Shown piece by piece: positions 1-7,439 of a stretch of DNA of 64,000 nucleotides. Origin of the DNA: Terriglobia bacterium (GTDB lineage: Bacteria > Acidobacteriota > Terriglobia > Terriglobales > Acidobacteriaceae). The first letter of the stretch is position 1; each line of letters opens with the position of its first letter. The notes beneath the pieces were generated by a model. The model was not told where the DNA came from. It ran no database searches and saw only the letters and a list, made by a program, of their open reading frames with translations. The position numbers and the translations under genes are program-made. The stretch lies in NCBI GenBank assembly GCA_032252755.1, contig JAVUPY010000017.1, positions 124,001 through 188,000 of the forward strand, in the 5' to 3' direction.

Positions 1-1
1 G

Positions 2-1180
2 ACCGCCTGCGGTGGGTTCAACCTCGTCGAGGGCAATCGCGGAGTTTTTGACGGGCTTGACGCCGTTGGCACCCACAGCAGCGCCGCGCTCGCCAAGCGT
101 CTCCAACTTCCAGTGATCCTCGTCCTGAACGTGACCAAGGTTACCCGTTCGGCGGCGGCATTCGTGCTCGGTGCTCGCGCCCTCGATCCCGAACTCAATA
201 TCGCCGGCATCGTCTTGAACAACCTTAACGGACGCCGCCACGAACGAGTTGTGCGCGATGCGATCGCGTCCGCCTGTGATATCCCGGTGGTCGGCGCGGT
301 GCCCAGACTCGATATCTCCGAACTGGTCCCGGAGCGTCATCTCGGACTGGTTACACCGGAGGAGTTCCCCGTCCTCAGTGCCCTTGAGCACCAGCTCGGA
401 GAGATCGCGTCGCACAATGTAGATCTTGATGCCATCCTGCGAATCGCCGCCACTGCCCCGCCCCTCACGATCACACCACTCCCCGAGACGACTTGCCGCT
501 GCGGTTCCGGATTGAAGATCGCCTATATAAAGGACCGCGCGTTCAGCTTCTACTACGCCGAGAACCTGGAAGCTATCGAGCGCTCCGGAGCACAACTGGT
601 CGAAATCTCAGCGCTGTCGAATTCCGAGCTTCCGCCGGACATCAACGCTCTCTACGTTGGGGGCGGTTTTCCCGAGACGCAGGCTGTGACGCTTCGTGCC
701 AACGAGAGTTTCCTTCGATCGCTGCGGAACGCCGCCGAGCGAGGCCTTCCTATTTACGCCGAGTGCGGCGGCCTCATGCTGCTGTCGCATTCCATTCTCT
801 GGAAGGGGAAGTCGTTTCCAATGGCGAACGTTTTCCCATTCGATGTGCAGGTGCAGTCGACCAAGCAGGGACACGGGTACACCGAACTGCAAGTGGACCA
901 CCCAAATCCTTTCTTCGAAATGGGAACGAGTTTACGAGGGCACGAGTTTCACTACTCTCACGTGGTCCTTGAAGGTACAGTGCCCGCAACCGCCTGCGCT
1001 GTACGGCGTGGCACAGGGATCGGGAATAACCGCGACGGTCTCATCACGAAAAACGTTTTTGGCAGCTACACCCACCTGCACTCTCTTGCCACACCGGAGT
1101 GGGCCAATGGGCTGCTGAAGGCGGCGAGGCGATATGCCGATTCGCATGCCACTCTGGCAGTCGTCTCGGAGAAAGCGTAA
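2..1180 (+). CDS. cobB: Cobyrinate a,c-diamide synthase, 5'-truncated by the window edge
   Basis: This enzyme makes ATP- and glutamine-dependent amidations of the corrin a and c side chains in cobalamin synthesis (known for the family). The reading frame is open from base 2 with no start, so the N-terminal P-loop part lies outside the window. The visible part starts in the dethiobiotin-synthetase-like domain with VEGNRGVFDG, the family motif near the ATP/corrin site. The C-terminal half is a class I glutamine amidotransferase domain with YAECGGLMLL, whose Cys is the expected nucleophile, and a late HLHSLA-type stretch. The first ATG in frame is at 113 but lies inside the conserved domain, so it is not the true start. 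No other cobalamin gene is in the window. CbiA is the anaerobic-pathway name for the same family and cannot be separated from CobB here. Confidence 0.93.
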   Translation, partial: TACGGFNLVEGNRGVFDGLDAVGTHSSAALAKRLQLPVILVLNVTKVTRSAAAFVLGARALDPELNIAGIVLNNLNGRRHERVVRDAIASACDIPVVGAVPRLDISELVPERHLGLVTPEEFPVLSALEHQLGEIASHNVDLDAILRIAATAPPLTITPLPETTCRCGSGLKIAYIKDRAFSFYYAENLEAIERSGAQLVEISALSNSELPPDINALYVGGGFPETQAVTLRANESFLRSLRNAAERGLPIYAECGGLMLLSHSILWKGKSFPMANVFPFDVQVQSTKQGHGYTELQVDHPNPFFEMGTSLRGHEFHYSHVVLEGTVPATACAVRRGTGIGNNRDGLITKNVFGSYTHLHSLATPEWANGLLKAARRYADSHATLAVVSEKA

Positions 1181-1210
1181 AGGCGAAGGCTAACCGTCCT
1201 CCTAGTGGGG

Positions 1211-1240
1211 TGCCGGGTACCAGGTACCGGGTGCCGGGTA
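1211..1240. repeat. Short GGTACC/GTGCCGGGTA tandem repeat
   Basis: About 30 bases made of alternating near-repeats of TGCCGGGTACC and GGTACCGGG in the gap between cobB and the first RHS tip. A related GGTACCCTGGGTACCC stretch occurs near 4788-4803. No function is visible; it may be an intergenic repeat or a slippage product. Confidence 0.5.
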
Positions 1241-1344
1241 AACCTCAGACGGCGTGATACGCCCTCCCCCGGCTCATTCTCTGGAATCAACGACAGTTAC
1301 GTGGTGAATACTCGTCGCGAATTCGATAGCATTGTTTCCGCGCG

Positions 1345-2112
1345 ATGCTGACCAAAAGTCAATCACGTTCTACCGGCAAAGAACGCGATGGTGAGACCGG
1401 GCTGGATTATTTCGGAGCAAGGTATTACTGGTCAAACATGGGCAGGTGGATGTCACCTGATTGGAGCGTTGAGCCAAAGGCCGTGCCGTATTCTGACCTC
1501 GCCGATCCACAGACACTTAATCTATATGGGTACGTGCGAAATAATCCGCTTGGCCATCCTGACGTTAATGGGCACTGCCCCCAATGTATCGTCGTGCTGG
1601 GGTGGGCTGTCGGAGTCGAACTTGGCCTATGGACTGGTGGCAGCATTTACTTTCACCTGCAGAAAGCGACTGCTGATGCAAAATATCAAGAGGAGACGGG
1701 AAGGCTTTACATAGACGCAAACAGGTTTCCGAATAGTCCTGGCTATTCACAACTCGATATCAATTCGCTCGCCCGCCAGACTACACTGAGTCAAGTCCAG
1801 ACCTTTAAAGATGCGATTCAGGTCGGCCAAGACATCAATTCGATCGCTGGCAAAGGAAACCTGACGAGGGGCTCAGGAACCGCCACGGAAAAAGCAATCG
1901 GGGTGGGCCTGAGTACAGGGACTAAGACGGTTAGCGATTTTGTGAAGGATACAACTCCGACGACGCAGAATAAACAGCAAGACACTCAACGGACAGGCCA
2001 GCAGCTAAATCAACCGAAACCGACGCAGCCACCTCAGACTCCACCGCCGGTACCACAATCGGCTACGCCGAAACCACCACCACCCGTGTGCATTTCGAAG
2101 ACGATGTGTTGA
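1345..2112 (+). CDS. Orphan RHS repeat-associated core C-terminal tip (tip A)
   Basis: This is the C-terminal end of an RHS/YD-repeat protein without its body. The RHS-core signature is at residues 11-75: TGKERDGETGLDYFGARYY, then GRWMSPDW, DPQTLNLYGYVRNNPL and a DVNGHC end. Full RHS proteins have more than 1000 residues before this point; here there are about ten. After the core comes a variable tip of about 180 residues with a hydrophobic stretch (residues 75-95), a polar region and a Pro/Gln-rich tail (residues 205-250). In intact RHS proteins this variable part is usually a toxin, and a cognate immunity gene follows; the gene at 2134 is in that place. I do not recognise the tip fold. It may be an expressed orphan tip, a recombination reservoir or a decayed gene. 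The ATG at 1345 is the only plausible start and no clear ribosome binding site is seen. Confidence 0.75.
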   Translation: MLTKSQSRSTGKERDGETGLDYFGARYYWSNMGRWMSPDWSVEPKAVPYSDLADPQTLNLYGYVRNNPLGHPDVNGHCPQCIVVLGWAVGVELGLWTGGSIYFHLQKATADAKYQEETGRLYIDANRFPNSPGYSQLDINSLARQTTLSQVQTFKDAIQVGQDINSIAGKGNLTRGSGTATEKAIGVGLSTGTKTVSDFVKDTTPTTQNKQQDTQRTGQQLNQPKPTQPPQTPPPVPQSATPKPPPPVCISKTMC

Positions 2113-2133
2113 TGGAGTAACGGAGGTCTCGTA

Positions 2134-2691
2134 ATGTTGACTTTTGGCCGTTCAGGCAATCGATGTCTCGTAATCTTTTCACTATTTATCTGCGTGGTAA
2201 TCTTTTCGCCTTCCATAATTGCTGCGGCATCGCGGATCATCTTTGGCACGGAGGTTTTGTTCCACGGGATGCTTATAGAGATTCCTCGAGGGTGGGTCCT
2301 TGTGCCGAGGGCGTGGCGGAACACCCCCAGTCCCGAGCTGATCAAATTACCAGTCACCCTATTCTCCAAATATCACCTTGGACACATGAGTTTTGCTGCG
2401 GAAAGCGACGCGACAAACTTCACCGATGAGAGCCTCGATAAGTGGAAACACGCAGTTGAATCACTCTATGTTCATCGCGGGTATACAGTTCATGGTCCCG
2501 ATGAAATGAGTGGCGGAGAATCGACCTGTATTGTTGCCCTCGCGTCCGAGACTGAGCCGAATGCAATTGCTTTTTGTTATCTACAGAAGGGCAGGTTCAG
2601 TGCATCTTTCCAAGGTAAGAACGATGATCTCGACCAGTTCTTGAGGAGCATTCGAAATCTCAAGGTAATACAAACGTCGCCGGGAACGTAA
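2134..2691 (+). CDS. Predicted secreted protein after RHS tip A (possible immunity protein)
   Basis: A 185-residue protein I do not recognise. Residues 1-32 have basic residues followed by a long hydrophobic run and small residues (SIIAAAS), a signal peptide or membrane anchor. The rest is soluble and mixed alpha/beta in look, with Cys near residues 133 and 149. An AACGGAGG-like ribosome binding site lies just upstream of the ATG. It starts 21 bases after RHS tip A stops, in the same direction, and is followed at once by a terminator-like hairpin, so tip and gene form a two-gene unit. By analogy with RHS systems it could neutralise the tip in the periplasm. This is inference from position only. 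Confidence 0.6.
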   Translation: MLTFGRSGNRCLVIFSLFICVVIFSPSIIAAASRIIFGTEVLFHGMLIEIPRGWVLVPRAWRNTPSPELIKLPVTLFSKYHLGHMSFAAESDATNFTDESLDKWKHAVESLYVHRGYTVHGPDEMSGGESTCIVALASETEPNAIAFCYLQKGRFSASFQGKNDDLDQFLRSIRNLKVIQTSPGT

Positions 2692-2698
2692 GGAAACA

Positions 2699-2728
2699 GG
2701 CCCGCTGAGCGAATCAGCAGGCCGTTTC
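2699..2728 (+). terminator. Terminator-like hairpin after the tip A unit
   Basis: GGCCCGCTGA and TCAGCAGGCC form a stem with one mismatch around a five-base loop, followed by GTTTC. It begins 8 bases after the stop at 2691. The T-run is short, so termination strength is uncertain. Confidence 0.5.
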
Positions 2729-2848
2729 TCATGCAGCGGGATGCGTCTTGGAAATTCGGGGGAAATTCGGGGACAGACGGAAAATTCCCCAATTTCTGCA
2801 CAACCCATCGCAATCTCACCGTATGACGTTCTTTGCCGGTGAAATGGT

Positions 2849-3385
2849 TCACTCACTGCACGCAGCCACAGTGGCAGAACTAGTAATGCGATACTCCATC
2901 GCATCTAGACTACTTAACTTAAAATTGGGATCACGCAATACGGTTCGAAAATCGAATGAAGGTGTCGGCCCAAGATAGATGCCAACGATGCCCTTAGAAT
3001 AGGTATAGTGGAACAAGTAATTTGGAGCAGCGTCGAAAACCATCCATAAGTTGTTGTGCAGCACCGAAACGAGCTTTGGACGAAACCTGAGGCGCTTGTA
3101 ATCTCCGTACGCCGCATCCTTGCACTGTCGAAAGTAGGCGAACGCAAATCCATGGTGGTCCGTCAGACACACTTCGAATTTGTCACTGCAATCCTGCAGT
3201 CCCGTACTTCGTGAGCGCGGTGTATCAAGAGTTCCAGTCCGCGTATCCAGGTTTATGGTGGCTCCATTCGATGCAGTAAATGTAGCCAGGAAACCGGCGT
3301 GCTCCGATGATCCCGACTGTGCCGTCGCTGCCGAAAGCAGCGTCACGAGCACAAAGAATATTCGTATACTACACTTCATTGGCAA
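2849..3385 (-). CDS. Predicted secreted protein coupled to RHS tip B (possible immunity protein)
   Basis: A 178-residue protein I do not recognise. The N-terminus (MKCSIRIFFVLVTLLSAATA) is a clear signal peptide; a second ATG at 3379 gives the same peptide without two residues. The mature part contains Cys pairs near residues 65-72 and 87, aromatic-rich segments and a final VAACSE. The start overlaps the end of RHS tip B (stop at 3376) by 10 bases, the translational coupling often seen for polymorphic toxin and immunity pairs. It is unrelated by eye to the gene at 2134, as expected if each protects against a different tip. A periplasmic protective role is inference. Its stop faces the tip A unit, so the two units are convergent. 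Confidence 0.6.
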   Translation of the reverse strand: MPMKCSIRIFFVLVTLLSAATAQSGSSEHAGFLATFTASNGATINLDTRTGTLDTPRSRSTGLQDCSDKFEVCLTDHHGFAFAYFRQCKDAAYGDYKRLRFRPKLVSVLHNNLWMVFDAAPNYLFHYTYSKGIVGIYLGPTPSFDFRTVLRDPNFKLSSLDAMEYRITSSATVAACSE

Positions 3386-4122
3386 CCCCCTGGTATATCG
3401 CAGTCGAACGGAGCACCGACAGCTTCTGACATGCGCTTGCCGGCCGAGCTCGTGCCTTGTTCACGCGGCCACGAAATCATAGGCGTAACCGGATATTGTT
3501 GCGTCAACGCCTCTCCAAAGTGGGTTTCATGACCTAGCTCATGAAACGTCAAAGTAGTGAGCCCCACGAGCGGAGCCTCATTGCGGGCAGACGCGGCGTT
3601 AGCGTAGTCCGACACCGCCTGAGGATTTAGCTCGCTATGACCGGAGAATGAATCTCCTTTCCAGGTGCCACCTGTTCCGCCGCCAGCGCCGCCGTTATTG
3701 AAACCCTTGTTCGTCACGTCAAAATGTGTCCCGTTCCAAACAGCCTTGATCTCCTTCCCCGTCATTGACCCAATGACCTTACCCTTCGAGTCTTTGATAT
3801 CAAATTTGTCCTTGTCATTTAGAGCATTCACGGCCTTGTCATACTTGTTCAATACCCCTTCCAGTTGCTTGCCAGCTTTTGTGCCTGCCGACCCCGTGTT
3901 CGGGTCCACATTTACCTTACAAGTCCCATCCTTGTAGTGATCGGCGCAGTGCCCATCCAGGTCGGCACGACTCAGAGGATTGTTCCTTACGTATGAGTAC
4001 AGGTTCAACGTCTGTGGGTCACCGAACAATGCGTAGGGCACAGTCGTAGGTTTAGCAGCCCAATCGGGCGTCATGAACCTGCCCATATTCGAAGCGTTGT
4101 ATCTAGCTCCGAAGTAGTCCAA
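3376..4122 (-). CDS. Orphan RHS tip with zincin-like HELGH motif (tip B)
   Basis: A second RHS C-terminal tip without the RHS body. Core motifs are LDYFGARYNASNMGRFMTPD, DPQTLNLYSYVRNNPL and ADLDGHC in residues 1-60. The variable part (residues 60-248) has a Gly-rich patch GGAGGGTGG and then TLTFHELGHETHF near residue 193; HELGH fits the HExxH zinc-protease motif, so a metallopeptidase-type toxin is a reasonable guess. The frame begins at a TTG (4122) inside the conserved core. Compared with tip A, one extra C near 4151 shifts the upstream bases matching tip A's MLTKSQSRST into another frame, and the open frame runs back to about 4220 without an ATG. It may therefore be non-expressed. Coupled downstream gene: 2849-3385. 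Confidence 0.65.
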   Translation of the reverse strand: MDYFGARYNASNMGRFMTPDWAAKPTTVPYALFGDPQTLNLYSYVRNNPLSRADLDGHCADHYKDGTCKVNVDPNTGSAGTKAGKQLEGVLNKYDKAVNALNDKDKFDIKDSKGKVIGSMTGKEIKAVWNGTHFDVTNKGFNNGGAGGGTGGTWKGDSFSGHSELNPQAVSDYANAASARNEAPLVGLTTLTFHELGHETHFGEALTQQYPVTPMISWPREQGTSSAGKRMSEAVGAPFDCDIPGGCQ

Positions 4123-4326
4123 CCCGGTTTCGGAATCGCGTTCTTTGCCGGGTAGAACGTGATTGGGTTGACGTAAGCATGGGAAACGAAATCGTGCCCA
4201 ATAAGGCTTACAGGGTCACAGATTTCTTTTCTTCCCGTTTTGGAACTGCCCGAAAATTTTCCTCATCCCCAACCACCAGCCCTCTTGACCACCCGAGTTA
4301 CAATGGTTCTGGACACAGTCTTTCCA

Positions 4327-4356
4327 GCGGCGCCCCCAGTGGGCGCCGCCGCTTTT
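4327..4356 (+). terminator. GC-rich hairpin followed by TTTT
   Basis: GCGGCGCC and GGCGCCGC pair perfectly around a seven-base loop, followed by CGCTTTT. It looks like an intrinsic terminator on the plus strand, but no plus-strand gene ends just before it; it may be left over from lost RHS sequence. Confidence 0.45.
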
Positions 4357-4425
4357 GGTGCCCTACCCTTCTCGGCCGCAGCCGGCGAGAGGGTGGGGCT
4401 GTTCGCTCTTTCACAACTCGTCGCA

Positions 4426-4490
4426 TATCAGGGCACAGCTTCAGCCATGCCGTCTCGTATTCGTATCAGGGCACGGCTTCAGCCGTGCCG
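4426..4490. repeat. Pair of REP-like palindromic units
   Basis: Two 27-base units (4426-4452 and 4464-4490) differ at two positions. Unit 2 holds a perfect hairpin, GGCACGGC-TTCA-GCCGTGCC; in unit 1 two base pairs of the stem are lost. They are spaced 38 bases apart in the same orientation. Confidence 0.6.
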
Positions 4491-4843
4491 GAGGGACCGC
4501 AACCCCGCCGGGGCTTCATGCCCGACATCTGTCGTTGTCAGAAGATACGCGTCGCGTCGCACTTGACGCGACATAGCAGGCGTCGCCGTCCTCATCCTTT
4601 TTCTTTTACGGAGACTGAGAACGGAGAACGAGGTTTTGCTAATGGCTAATGGCTAATTGCTCACTCGCAAGCCACTAAAAATAAACACACTTTGATATTT
4701 TCAGATTTAAGCCCTTGTCCCTCAATATTTTACCGGGAAAATTTCCGTAAAATATTGAAAACAACGATTCGCAAAATAGGGGGGTGGGTACCCTGGGTAC
4801 CCAGTAACGAGCTGTTAAGCCGGGCCAGCGGCCAGCCGAAGTC

Positions 4844-6694
4844 TCAGTTTCCTGGCGGTGGCAGGATTGGGCTGCCGGTGGAAACTGAGTTGCCGCGCAG
4901 GATGACGTCGCGAGCCTGGATCTCCTCCGGGCGTGTCTTGTGACACCACGCGCACTGGGTCATCTCCGGTTTCTTCTTCTCCACCGCTTTCTTCCGGTGA
5001 CAGCCAAGGCAAGTGCGGTGCATGGCGTCAACGTAGCTGGGCGCAACGTAGGTCTTGACCTGGATGAGCGACTTCGGGGGAACCAGGTCCTTGTGACAAC
5101 GATCGCAACGGACGGCGGTGGCGGCGGTTCGCGCCAGGCCGGGAGTGTGGCACTGATAGCAGGCGATGTTGGCACCATGGGGAGAGGCGTGCCAGTCGTG
5201 GCGGAAGACGTCGACAGCCTGGTACATCTCGCGATGGCAGGATGCGCAGTCGGAATTTTTGCTGCGCGGCAGGTTCATGTGGTGGCAGAGGACGCACGAG
5301 TCCTTCTCGCCGAGGCGCTTCTTGTGCTCGTCATGCTTGAAGGCGACGCCGGTGCCATCCAGGTTGGCATCGATCCAGAGCACTTCTCCGCCGCGTGCAC
5401 GGTGGGCGGGTGTGGTTTCGATCCCTTGTTTCTGCGCGGCATTGGCGGTTAAGAGGCCAAAGCCAACAGCCGCAGCGACAACCGCCGCAAGCGAATAGAC
5501 TGTGCGCGCACCAATCGCGTGCACGTCGAGCCAGGTAGTAGTGACCTCGTCGAATTCCGGGAGATGCCTGGGATCGGCCAGTGGATCCACGGGGCGTTGC
5601 TCCCAAACGCGGAAGTGCTCCATGATGAAGAGGAAGAGCAGCGTCGCAGCCGACACAATGCCAACGCTGATCGCCACTTCAGTCCATGCAGGAACATAGA
5701 AGCCGCCATTGGGCCGCAAGTGCGCCAGACCGCCGGTGTCGATGCGGTTGAAGACGACGCCAAAAACACCGATAGCGGCTCCCGCCCATTGTCCTTCGCG
5801 AGTGCGACGCACCTTCGGAATGGAAAACAGAACCAGCGGCACTACGGCTATCACGCAGATCTCGAACCAGAACAGGAACGTTCGAACATCCGCTGCAAAC
5901 AGGTACAGTCCCTGATGCCGGATCAGCAGATCTCCGAAACGCAGTGCCAGGTACAGTACGAGTACCCATCGCACGGCTCCGGCGAACGAGGCCATCAGGT
6001 CCCGCTCCGGCTTGCGGCGATAGAGAAAGGCCGTGAAATGGCTCTCGAAGATGACCATCATCATGCCGAGTGCAATGGCGGAGATGAGGAACAGCAGCGG
6101 GAGCACCGGCGAATACCACAACGGCGAGAGCCGGTACGGCATGATAAGGAACAGCGAACCAAGCGAGGACTGGTGCAGGGTCGAGAGGCCGATTCCAAGC
6201 AGTACAAGCGGCAATCGCAGCCGCACCAGGAAGCTGCGAACCTTTGCCAGGCGCGGAAACTCCTCAGCCGGGACGGGCAGAAACTCGAGCGACAGAACAG
6301 TGAGGTACAGCATGACGCACCAGCCCACCTCGAACAGCGCTGAGCGCGGATTCCAGTAGACCATCATGTGCCAGATGTTCCACGGCAGTCCGAGATCGAA
6401 GAGGAGGCTGAACGCAACAGCGGCGTACCCGAGAAAAGCTGTCAGCACGGCAGGACGAACGATGGAGTGAAAGCGCTCGAGTTTGAAGATATAGACAGTC
6501 GCGGTGACGATGAAGCCGCCGGCGGCAAGCGCGACGCCACCCATTACGTCGAACCCGACCCACAATCCCCAGGCGTTTCCGTCGCCGAGGTTCGTGGTCG
6601 CGCCGAGGCCGAAGTAAAAGCGCGCTGCAGCGACCGCAGCCGCGAGTCCTACCAAAGTCCACAGCAGAAATTTAAGTTTCTGAACTCTGTCCAT
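4844..6694 (-). CDS. NrfD/HybB-type membrane subunit fused to a hexaheme cytochrome c
   Basis: A 616-residue fusion. Residues 1-370 are a polytopic NrfD/HybB/HmcC-like quinone-interacting protein with about ten membrane segments; the stretch VYIFKLERFHSIVRPAVL is typical of the HybB branch. After a polar linker (370-400) another membrane segment (about 402-425) leads into a C-terminal domain (440-600) with six CxxCH heme sites: CVLCH, CASCH, CYQCH, CDRCH, CLGCH and CAWCH, plus many His that could be distal ligands. The heme domain is expected in the periplasm. In Hmc, Dsr and related complexes the NrfD protein and the multiheme cytochrome are separate subunits, so the fusion is unusual. The start overlaps the upstream FeS gene by 23 bases. 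It is the last gene of the operon 9665 to 4844. Substrate and direction of electron flow cannot be read from the sequence. Confidence 0.88.
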   Translation of the reverse strand: MDRVQKLKFLLWTLVGLAAAVAAARFYFGLGATTNLGDGNAWGLWVGFDVMGGVALAAGGFIVTATVYIFKLERFHSIVRPAVLTAFLGYAAVAFSLLFDLGLPWNIWHMMVYWNPRSALFEVGWCVMLYLTVLSLEFLPVPAEEFPRLAKVRSFLVRLRLPLVLLGIGLSTLHQSSLGSLFLIMPYRLSPLWYSPVLPLLFLISAIALGMMMVIFESHFTAFLYRRKPERDLMASFAGAVRWVLVLYLALRFGDLLIRHQGLYLFAADVRTFLFWFEICVIAVVPLVLFSIPKVRRTREGQWAGAAIGVFGVVFNRIDTGGLAHLRPNGGFYVPAWTEVAISVGIVSAATLLFLFIMEHFRVWEQRPVDPLADPRHLPEFDEVTTTWLDVHAIGARTVYSLAAVVAAAVGFGLLTANAAQKQGIETTPAHRARGGEVLWIDANLDGTGVAFKHDEHKKRLGEKDSCVLCHHMNLPRSKNSDCASCHREMYQAVDVFRHDWHASPHGANIACYQCHTPGLARTAATAVRCDRCHKDLVPPKSLIQVKTYVAPSYVDAMHRTCLGCHRKKAVEKKKPEMTQCAWCHKTRPEEIQARDVILRGNSVSTGSPILPPPGN

Positions 6695-7439
6695 CCTCGG
6701 ACTCTTTCTGGCGCTTGATTCGCCGCTCGATTACCCAACTGACGCCACCCATGAGCGCCAGCATTCCACAAAAGACAAACGGGACGCTCTCCATCGCGAC
6801 CGAGGTAAGCGTCGGCAGGGCCGTCCCAGCGACTGAGGTGTTTCCGGTGAGGAACGACAGATCGACGCCCGAGATGTAGAGCACCGATGAGCCCCCAGCA
6901 TCGCTTTCTCCCCAGACCTTGTTGAGGTAAAGATCGGGACGCAGTTCGATGCGACGGTGCGCCTCGGCGAGCAGAGCATCGCGATCGCCGAAGATGGTGG
7001 CCTTGGCGGGACAGGCTTCCGTGCATGCAGGCTGCTGCCCCTGCTTCACGCGGTCGTAGCACAGGATGCATTTGCGCACGTACGGTACGGCCGCTTCCCA
7101 GTCATAGCGGGGGATCTCGTAGGGGCACGCCATCATGCAATAACGGCAGCCCATGCACTTCACCGGGTCGTAGATTACCGGGCCGAACGAAGTCTTCTGC
7201 ATCGCTCCGACTGGGCAGGCCGACACGCACGCGGGCTCCAGGCAATGGCGACACTGTTTGCGAACGTGCGAGTTGGCGGGACCGTCCACAACCGACGTCC
7301 AGTTGCGCGCGGTCAGGCCGTCGCCAACGTCCCATCGTCGCGGAACGTCGGGCGCAAGATGGTTTGTTTTCTTGCACGCGGCTACGCACTCGCCGCAGGC
7401 AATGCACTTGGTGACGTCCGTGAGGATCGCTGGCTTCAT
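6672..7439 (-). CDS. 4Fe-4S ferredoxin subunit with C-terminal membrane anchor (HmcB/HybA/DsrO-like)
   Basis: A 255-residue electron-transfer subunit with Cys clusters CIACGECVAACK (residue 11 on), CRHCLEPACVSACP, CMGCRYCMMACP and CILCYDRVK...CTEACP, enough for four cubane clusters as in DmsB/HybA/HmcB proteins. There is no Tat leader at the N-terminus, so these Cys-rich domains may face the cytoplasm, unlike HybA; the membrane segment near residues 219-237 anchors the C-terminus. The start chosen is the ATG at 7439, where the conserved MKPAILTDVTKC begins; the frame is open further upstream but that part matches the overlapping cytochrome b gene in another frame. It overlaps that gene by four bases (ATGA) and the fusion gene by 23, which implies co-translation. 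Confidence 0.9.
   Translation of the reverse strand: MKPAILTDVTKCIACGECVAACKKTNHLAPDVPRRWDVGDGLTARNWTSVVDGPANSHVRKQCRHCLEPACVSACPVGAMQKTSFGPVIYDPVKCMGCRYCMMACPYEIPRYDWEAAVPYVRKCILCYDRVKQGQQPACTEACPAKATIFGDRDALLAEAHRRIELRPDLYLNKVWGESDAGGSSVLYISGVDLSFLTGNTSVAGTALPTLTSVAMESVPFVFCGMLALMGGVSWVIERRIKRQKESEDGQSSET

Larger units (their letters stand above)
4181..4843. other. 663-base region without a supported gene
   Basis: Between RHS tip B and the redox operon. It contains a terminator-like hairpin (4327-4356), a REP-like pair (4426-4490), a short ATGGCTAATGGCTAAT repeat near 4641, an AT-rich stretch (4680-4780) and a GGTACC motif near 4790-4800. ORFs here are short, overlapping, of odd composition and without recognisable domains. 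Confidence 0.6.

Noticed and set aside
4815-5498. Plus-strand ORFs across the heme domain coding region
   Set aside because: They are shadows of the CxxCH-rich minus-strand sequence and begin within it.
5519-6343. A 274-codon open frame antisense to the NrfD-hexaheme gene
   Set aside because: Composition is that of a shadow frame (Gln/Arg/His-rich, no domain), and the opposite strand has a clear conserved gene.
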